A DNA stretch of 9,224 bases, from the NCBI GenBank assembly GCA_050732575.1, contig JBOHRF010000199.1, positions 1-9,224 on the forward strand, written 5' to 3'. The notes beneath the pieces are model-generated. The model had not been told where the DNA came from. It ran no database searches and was given only the letters and a program-made list of their open reading frames with translations. Every line of letters starts with the position of its first letter. Positions within the stretch are counted from its first letter, which is position 1. Below are positions 4,655-9,224 of the stretch, one piece after another. Both the position numbers and the translations under genes were made by a program. This DNA is from JBBDWZ01 sp050732575 (GTDB lineage: Bacteria > Gemmatimonadota > Gemmatimonadetes > Longimicrobiales > RSA9).

Positions 4655-7114
4655 TCATTCACTAACCAGCGCCTGTACGGGTGAAGCGCGACTGGCGCGC
4701 CGCGCGGGGATGTAACAAGCCATGAAACCGACCAGGCCCAAAACGATCGGAATGGCCATGAATGTGACCAGATCAGTGGCACTGATGCCGTAGAGGAAAC
4801 GCGAGAGCAGCCAGGTCACGGCTGCGGCCATCGCGATGCCGATCAGACTGCCCGTGATCACCAGTCGGAGTCCACTTCCGGTCATCAATTGAATGACATC
4901 ACGCGTGGTGGCACCCAGCGCCATGCGGATACCGATCTCGCGCGTACGTCGGGCCACGGAGTAGCTCACCAGGCCGTACAGTCCAGTGGCCGCCAGGAGC
5001 AGCGCCAGTCCGCCGAAAATGGAGAGCAGCAGCGCGGCCATGCGGGGCGGATAGAGCATTAAGGCCAGATGCTGTTCCATGGTTTTCGATTCGAACAGCA
5101 CTAGGTGCGGATCCAGCTCGATGGTCGCGCGTCGGGCCTGCGCCAGCAATTGAGTGGCGGGCAGGTTGCCGCGCACGATCAACTGTGATGACGGCATGAA
5201 GCGCTGGCGGCTGCTCATGTAAATGTACGGCCTGGCCCGTTCGCCCAGTGTGCGCACTTTCGTGTCGCGCGCCACACCAATCACGCGGGCCCCGCGCGCC
5301 ATGCCGCGGCCCAGGTTGATGGTCTGGCCGATGGGCTCACGGTCGGCCCAGAAAGCGCGCACGGCCGCCTGGCTCACCACGACAACGAGCGGACTCTGCT
5401 CGTGATCTGCGGCGCTGAACGCGCGGCCGGCCACGATCGGAATGTCGAGTGTACTGAAATAGGCTTCATCGACATGATTGACGTCTACGTCCAGGGCGTC
5501 ACGACCCGCCGGCGGCTGCACGCCGTCGATATTCATGGCCTGGGTATGCACGCCGGCCCCCAGCGGCAGCAGCTCGGCGCGTGCCACGTGCGTCACGCCG
5601 GGCAGCTGGCGCAGCCGTTCCACCAATTGTTGCTGCAGCACCTGGCCGCGCGTGGCATCGTAACCGCTCATCTCCATGTGCGGCCGCAGAATGGCGGCCG
5701 GGCCCGTGTAGAATCCCGGACTGATGGCCTGTGCCTTCTGCAGACTGCGTACGAATAGACCCGAGCCAATCAACAACACGAGTGAAGTGGCTACCTGGCC
5801 GATCACCAGCGCATTGCGCAGCGTGATGCGCCGGCGGCCGCCCGTAACCTGACCGGCCTCATCCCGCAGTGTAGGCGCCAGCTGCGGCCGTGTGGACTGC
5901 AGCGCGGGCACCAGACCGAACGCCAGTCCGGCCAGGATGGACACCACGCTGGTGAAGAGCAGTACTCGACCATCGATGCCGATGGTGAGATTCAGCGGAA
6001 CAGGTAGAGGCGGCTGATAGCTGAGCAGCGCACGCACCATCAGGAATGCCAGTCCGATGCCCAGCAGTCCACCGCCGGCGGCCAGCATTGTGCTTTCCAC
6101 CAGGAGTTGGCGCACCATGCGCGCGCGGCCTGCGCCCAGGGCCAAGCGCACGGCGATCTCTTTCCTGCGATCGGCAGCACGCGCAAGCAAGAAACTGGCA
6201 AGGTTCGCACAGGCAATGAGCAACACCAACCCGACCACGGCCAGCAGCAAGGCGGCCACGGGCACGAGTGCCTTGTCCACGGCCGGATGGATGGACACCG
6301 ACTCGGTGGGCAGCAGGTGCATCATGCGCTTGTTATTGGTCTGCGGGAACTCGCGTTCGAGCCGTTGTGAGATGGTGGTCAGGGCAGCACTGGCCTGGGC
6401 CTGACTGACACCCGGTGTCAGCCGTGCTTTCATGAACAGACTGCGCGAATTGCGCGTGTTGATGCGATCGATGTCGCCGGGCGCGACCACATTGATCATG
6501 GACAGCGGCACGAACATCTGGATCTCGATGCCCGGAAACGCACCCTTGAAATTGCGCGGCGCCACACCGACCACCGTGTAGGGCCGGCGATTCAATTGCA
6601 CGGTCTGGCCGAGTACGCGGCGGTCACCGGCAAACACGCGCTGCCAATAGCCATGGCTCAGGATCACGACCGGATCCGTGCCGGGAGTGGCATCCTCTTC
6701 GGGCCGGAAGCTCCGTCCGATTACGGGCTGCACACCCAGGGTGCGGAAGTAGTTGCCACTGACCAGCTCGCCCATGACCAACGGACTCGCCTCGCCCCGA
6801 TTGTTCTGCGCAATGAACACCTCATACGCCACCACGTCGTCAAACACGCTGGTCGTGCCCTGCTGCAGACTGCGATAATCCGGCACGGATGACGGGGCGT
6901 ACAGGAAGCCATTGTCATCGTTCGTGTAGATCTCGACCAGCCGGTCGGGCCGCTGCACGCCCAGGTCGCGCAGCAGAAATGAGTTGACAATGCTGAAGAT
7001 CGCACTGTTGGCACCAATGCCCAGGGCAAGCGAAACAATTGCAACCGTGGTAAAGCCGGGACTGCGCAGGAGCCGGCGCAGCGCGTACCGGACATCGTAA
7101 TGAAGTAGATCCAT
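4655..7114 (-). CDS. ADOP-type permease with duplicated MacB_PCD/FtsX domains
   Basis: 819 residues, the usual length for the family known as acidobacterial duplicated orphan permeases. It opens with the family-typical MDLLHYDVRYALRRLLRSPG, then a membrane helix (about 22-48) and a periplasmic MacB_PCD domain (about 50-280). The first FtsX part (about 283-410) contains LLIACANLASFLLARAADRR and EIAVRLALGAGRARMV. A second half repeats the plan: helix 434-455, periplasmic domain about 456-690, FtsX part 691-819 with EIGIRMALGATTRDVIQL and the closing YIPARRASRASPVQAL. There is no nucleotide-binding domain in the protein and no ATPase gene in the window, so any ATPase partner must be encoded elsewhere. 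By homology to MacB/LolC-type systems it may move lipoproteins, peptides or small molecules or transmit force across the envelope; the substrate is unknown. The start is fixed by the conserved N-terminus, although no Shine-Dalgarno sequence precedes it. It converges on gene 3 and diverges from the next gene. Confidence 0.93.
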   Translation of the reverse strand: MDLLHYDVRYALRRLLRSPGFTTVAIVSLALGIGANSAIFSIVNSFLLRDLGVQRPDRLVEIYTNDDNGFLYAPSSVPDYRSLQQGTTSVFDDVVAYEVFIAQNNRGEASPLVMGELVSGNYFRTLGVQPVIGRSFRPEEDATPGTDPVVILSHGYWQRVFAGDRRVLGQTVQLNRRPYTVVGVAPRNFKGAFPGIEIQMFVPLSMINVVAPGDIDRINTRNSRSLFMKARLTPGVSQAQASAALTTISQRLEREFPQTNNKRMMHLLPTESVSIHPAVDKALVPVAALLLAVVGLVLLIACANLASFLLARAADRRKEIAVRLALGAGRARMVRQLLVESTMLAAGGGLLGIGLAFLMVRALLSYQPPLPVPLNLTIGIDGRVLLFTSVVSILAGLAFGLVPALQSTRPQLAPTLRDEAGQVTGGRRRITLRNALVIGQVATSLVLLIGSGLFVRSLQKAQAISPGFYTGPAAILRPHMEMSGYDATRGQVLQQQLVERLRQLPGVTHVARAELLPLGAGVHTQAMNIDGVQPPAGRDALDVDVNHVDEAYFSTLDIPIVAGRAFSAADHEQSPLVVVVSQAAVRAFWADREPIGQTINLGRGMARGARVIGVARDTKVRTLGERARPYIYMSSRQRFMPSSQLIVRGNLPATQLLAQARRATIELDPHLVLFESKTMEQHLALMLYPPRMAALLLSIFGGLALLLAATGLYGLVSYSVARRTREIGIRMALGATTRDVIQLMTGSGLRLVITGSLIGIAMAAAVTWLLSRFLYGISATDLVTFMAIPIVLGLVGFMACYIPARRASRASPVQALVSE

Positions 7115-7367
7115 TGTGGAGGCGCCCGGAAGAGGGTTGGTGGACCTACGTCACGGTGGGGGGGCGAGTTTCAAACGGATAACCGATCGAAGGTGACGGT
7201 GTGGTCCTGCCCGGCTTTGGTGGACACAGGATCGTCAGAACATTAACAAACAGCGAGGAGGCGGCAGACACGCCACCTTGCGTTACTGTGTAAAAGGAAT
7301 ATTGTTCACCTGCAGCTATAGGTCTCTCCTTTCATACGTTCCACTAACGACCCTGGAGAGAGTCCCG
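7115..7367. other. Divergent intergenic region, no gene seen
   Basis: These 253 bases separate two divergently transcribed genes and should hold the promoters of both. I find no convincing -35/-10 pair on either strand. Visible points are a run of seven G (7158-7164), an AGGAGG (7256-7261) with no suitably spaced start codon after it, and an A/T-richer patch (7291-7308) upstream of the right-hand gene that is a plausible promoter zone. No clear operator palindrome, riboswitch or RNA gene is visible. Confidence 0.5.
7355..7360 (+). promoter_or_regulatory. Ribosome binding site GGAGAG deciding the start at 7368
   Basis: GGAGAG sits seven bases before the ATG at 7368, ideal spacing. This selects the ATG over the upstream in-frame TTG at 7278, whose nearest Shine-Dalgarno-like sequence is 16 bases away. 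The extra residues from 7278 would also put about 30 unneeded residues ahead of the signal peptide. Confidence 0.75.
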
Positions 7368-8537
7368 ATGAATTGCCATTTCCGTATTGTTGAATCGGGG
7401 GTACTCCTTCGCCTCGCCCACCTTATAGCGACGACGTTCCTGTGCACTCTGTTTGCGGCGCACACCCTTCTGGGTCAAAGTGGTGTGATCCGAATCCCGG
7501 ACGGGGCGCAGTGCCCAACCTGTGAGCTAATTGCGCAACCTGTGGTGCGCCTTGGCGCACCTGAGGGACCCGGCAGCTTGAGTGGATTCGCAAGGGCTAT
7601 TTTGCAGGACCGAACCGGTCGCTATTGGATTGCATGCGAGGATGATATACCTCGAGTTTTTGACGCAAACGGCAAATTCCTGCGAGCTGTGGGCCGCAAA
7701 GGGAAAGGTCCCGGCGAATACATCGACATTTCTGCATTGACCTTGCTGCCTGGTGACTCTGTCTTGATCTTTGATGTGCAAAACCAACGGGCATCGATAG
7801 TTAGCCCGGCGTTTGAGTTTGTCCGCAGCGTAACTCTTCCCGCAGGCCGCGTAATGGAGGCGGTTTCACTCGATTGGCCGCACAGGGTACTTGTGAACGC
7901 CCTCTATCGTTCCCCTTCTCAGGTTGGTTTGCCGTTACACATAATGGACTACGCAACGAATGTTGCGTCCTTTCGAGCGTCGTTTGGATCCAAAGGCGAC
8001 TTGCGGCCAGGACAATCCGCAGAATTGTTGCGGGCACTCACATCTCCGAGAAGCGGACATGTGTGGGCAGCCGATTTGGTTCGGTATCACCTCACCAGTT
8101 TCGATCACGAAGGACGGATACGACAGACCATTGCGCGCGACGCTGAATGGTTTCCGGGCGTCACGAACTTCTTCAGCATAGGAACACACGACAAACCCCC
8201 GCCACCGAAAGTTCGAGTGATCGCGGAAGACGACCGTGCGCGGGTCTGGGTGTTTGCTCATGTTGCCGCTGCAAATTGGCGAACCGCGTGGGTAGGCATA
8301 CCAAGGAATCCGCCGGGCAAGGTCGTCCACGATGCCAAGTTTCCGCAACCTCCTATCGGAAAACTATTGCGCACGCGCGTAGAAATTCTTTCGCCTGATC
8401 TTCGACGCGTTTGGGCAACAGGCTTTTATAATGGATTTGTGGTCGCATCTCTGCGCGACGGCAAGATCGCGGCTTGGTCGGAGAGTCCTGAAGGCATCCC
8501 GTATGTCCACATTCTGCAGGTCGTGGTACGCAGGTAA
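7368..8537 (+). CDS. Exported 6-bladed beta-propeller protein
   Basis: 389 residues. The N-terminus (about 11-37, LLRLAHLIATTFLCTLFAAH and on) is a signal peptide, probably cleaved near LLGQ-SG. A short segment with Cys49-Pro-Thr-Cys52 follows, then VVRLGAPEGPGSLSG, which begins the propeller. The blade containing VFDANGKFLRAVGRKGKGPG (97-116) followed by EYIDISALTLLPGDSVLIFD is typical of the NHL-like 6-bladed beta-propeller proteins that are abundant in Gemmatimonadota and Bacteroidota. Later blades (LVRYHLTSFDHEGRIRQTIA and the C-terminal LRRVWATGFYNG) are more diverged. Function is unknown, and no active site is visible. The Cys-x-x-Cys could be a disulfide or metal site, but I see no thioredoxin fold. 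Base composition is lower in GC than in the genes to the left. The next gene follows in the same direction after 79 bases and may be co-transcribed. Confidence 0.82.
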   Translation: MNCHFRIVESGVLLRLAHLIATTFLCTLFAAHTLLGQSGVIRIPDGAQCPTCELIAQPVVRLGAPEGPGSLSGFARAILQDRTGRYWIACEDDIPRVFDANGKFLRAVGRKGKGPGEYIDISALTLLPGDSVLIFDVQNQRASIVSPAFEFVRSVTLPAGRVMEAVSLDWPHRVLVNALYRSPSQVGLPLHIMDYATNVASFRASFGSKGDLRPGQSAELLRALTSPRSGHVWAADLVRYHLTSFDHEGRIRQTIARDAEWFPGVTNFFSIGTHDKPPPPKVRVIAEDDRARVWVFAHVAAANWRTAWVGIPRNPPGKVVHDAKFPQPPIGKLLRTRVEILSPDLRRVWATGFYNGFVVASLRDGKIAAWSESPEGIPYVHILQVVVRR

Positions 8538-8603
8538 ACCTCAACCCATTTGTATGTACCTGCTTTGAATCATCCGAGGTCATACTTCGGCGAACCTGAT
8601 CTC

Positions 8604-8608
8604 AAGGA
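8604..8608 (+). promoter_or_regulatory. Ribosome binding site AAGGA of the small lipoprotein gene
   Basis: AAGGA lies eight bases before the ATG at 8617 and supports that start. The 79-base gap (8538-8616) shows no clear terminator hairpin, so read-through from the upstream gene is possible. Confidence 0.6.
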
Positions 8609-8616
8609 CGCGAATA

Positions 8617-9168
8617 ATGCATGCGCGAGTCTCTAGCCGTACGCTGGTTCGGTATACTCAGCTCAAGCGGGCCATAAAGATCCCGTTTGCATTTGCGCTA
8701 ATGGCTTGCGGCGAGCCGCCTGCTGCCGAGCAGCAGCAGGCGACCACGCCGACGAATGATGCGCGGACTCCGGCTGACGATGTCCATGGGTATCGCAGTT
8801 CGGATTTTGAGATGATTGCCTGGTTGAGGGGGTATTGGATCGGCACGAACGAGGGTGGCTCTACGGTCTACGAGAAGTATGAGGCGGTGAACGACACGCT
8901 GATTCGAGGCTTGACATACACCGACAGTTCGTTCGCGAAAGCGTCAGATACGACCCTTATCTACGTGGCCCACAGTAGAGTCTTCTTGCAGCACCGACAA
9001 CAACGTTGGGTAGCAACAGTCATTGACTCGGCTGAAGTTCAATTCTTGCCCCTCGAAGGCGCGGCCGCGCGCATGCAGATCAGTCGCAACAGTCCCGGCG
9101 AATGGACGCGCATAGAAGCTCCCACGCAAGGTTCTCGGCTGATAACGAGTTTCCGCGCTCGTAACTGA
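8617..9168 (+). CDS. Small lipoprotein, DUF6265-like
   Basis: 183 residues. A basic N-terminus (1-21, several Arg/Lys) precedes the short hydrophobic stretch IPFAFALMA and Cys31, a lipobox of the form LMAC, so it is probably lipid-anchored. A Gln/Thr/Pro/Ala-rich linker follows (about 33-57). The folded part starts at FEMIAWLRGYWIGTNEGG (64-81), then STVYEKYEAVNDTLIRGLTY. The Trp-Leu-x-Gly-x-Trp-x-Gly start, acidic middle and small antiparallel-strand pattern resemble DUF6265 and related lipocalin-like proteins that compare 'our value' domains of unknown function. I recognise this from pattern only. The remaining strands (TLIYVAHSRVFLQHRQQRWV, ATVIDSAEVQFLPLEG) fit a small beta-barrel. Function is unknown. 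It may be an ordinary housekeeping lipoprotein unrelated to the propeller protein before it. Confidence 0.72.
   Translation: MHARVSSRTLVRYTQLKRAIKIPFAFALMACGEPPAAEQQQATTPTNDARTPADDVHGYRSSDFEMIAWLRGYWIGTNEGGSTVYEKYEAVNDTLIRGLTYTDSSFAKASDTTLIYVAHSRVFLQHRQQRWVATVIDSAEVQFLPLEGAAARMQISRNSPGEWTRIEAPTQGSRLITSFRARN
8717..8742 (+). repeat. 10-bp inverted repeat inside the lipoprotein linker
   Basis: CGCCTGCTGC (8717-8726) and GCAGCAGGCG (8733-8742) are exact reverse complements with a 6-base loop. The hairpin falls a few codons after the lipobox Cys and encodes the Pro-Ala-Ala-Glu-Gln-Gln-Gln linker. It may simply reflect Ala/Gln codon choice in a low-complexity linker. Confidence 0.5.
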
Positions 9169-9224
9169 CGACTCACGTAGCGGTGAATTCGTTATCCGTT
9201 AATGCAGGTGATACTCAACGAACA
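9169..9224. other. Right-edge non-coding tail
   Basis: Nothing can be assigned in these 56 bases. There is an ATG at 9202 whose frame stays open to the edge, but no Shine-Dalgarno sequence precedes it and only seven codons are visible. Confidence 0.4.

Noticed and set aside
4655..7114. Permease gene as a complete MacB transporter
   Set aside because: There is no Walker A, signature or Walker B motif in the protein and the domain is duplicated, which fits ADOP permeases rather than MacB with its N-terminal ATPase.
7278..7367. Longer form of the 6-bladed propeller protein starting at TTG 7278
   Set aside because: The AGGAGG at 7256-7261 is 16 bases away, too far, and the added residues would precede the signal peptide. 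The ATG at 7368 has GGAGAG at ideal spacing.
7174..9200. Inverted 10-mers AACGGATAAC (7174-7183) and GTTATCCGTT (9191-9200) bracketing the two right-hand genes, possible element ends
   Set aside because: The match does not extend beyond 10 bases, no target-site duplication or transposase/integrase gene is visible, and 10-base matches are expected by chance in a window this long.
9202..9224. Possible start of a further gene at ATG 9202
   Set aside because: No Shine-Dalgarno sequence and only seven codons before the edge.

Overview
The window looks like a chromosomal segment from a moderately GC-rich, Gram-negative-type environmental bacterium. Gemmatimonadota is the best fit and Acidobacteriota the main alternative. 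This rests on family content: a choice-of-anchor-B/LVIVD propeller, a YVTN/YncE propeller, a VCBS-repeat lipoprotein, a full-length MacB/FtsX permease of the ADOP type, and a 6-bladed-propeller protein with a Cys-x-x-Cys just after its signal peptide. No marker gene (rRNA, tRNA, ribosomal protein) is present, so the phylum is an inference.

Positions 1-4606 (+ strand) hold three co-oriented genes for predicted exported beta-propeller proteins. The first (1-1470) enters from the left edge without its start. The second (1545-2666) is a YncE-like propeller. The third (2666-4606) is a lipoprotein with about ten calcium-binding-type Asp motifs. Genes 2 and 3 share one base (TGATG), suggesting translational coupling, and the 74-base gap between genes 1 and 2 fits a single operon. 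All three probably act outside the cytoplasm as binding or scaffold proteins; no enzyme activity can be assigned from sequence alone.

Positions 4607-4654 are a short convergent spacer filled by an 11-bp hairpin built from 9-base tandem units. Positions 4655-7114 (- strand) encode an 819-residue ADOP-type permease with two MacB_PCD/FtsX halves and no ATPase gene beside it. Positions 7115-7367 are a 253-base divergent intergenic region.

Positions 7368-9168 (+ strand) carry two genes with lower GC and more A/T-ending codons than the left part: an exported 6-bladed propeller protein and a small lipoprotein resembling DUF6265 proteins. Each has its own clear Shine-Dalgarno sequence. The last 56 bases hold nothing I can assign.

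No established defence system, mobile element, CRISPR array or RNA gene was seen. The most unusual material is the short-period repeat DNA in the spacers and at the 5' ends of genes 2 and 3. In particular, a nested perfect inverted repeat (14 + 15 bp) encloses the ribosome binding site, start codon and signal-peptide codons of gene 2, and an in-frame 9-bp tandem array forms the N-terminus of the gene 3 lipoprotein.
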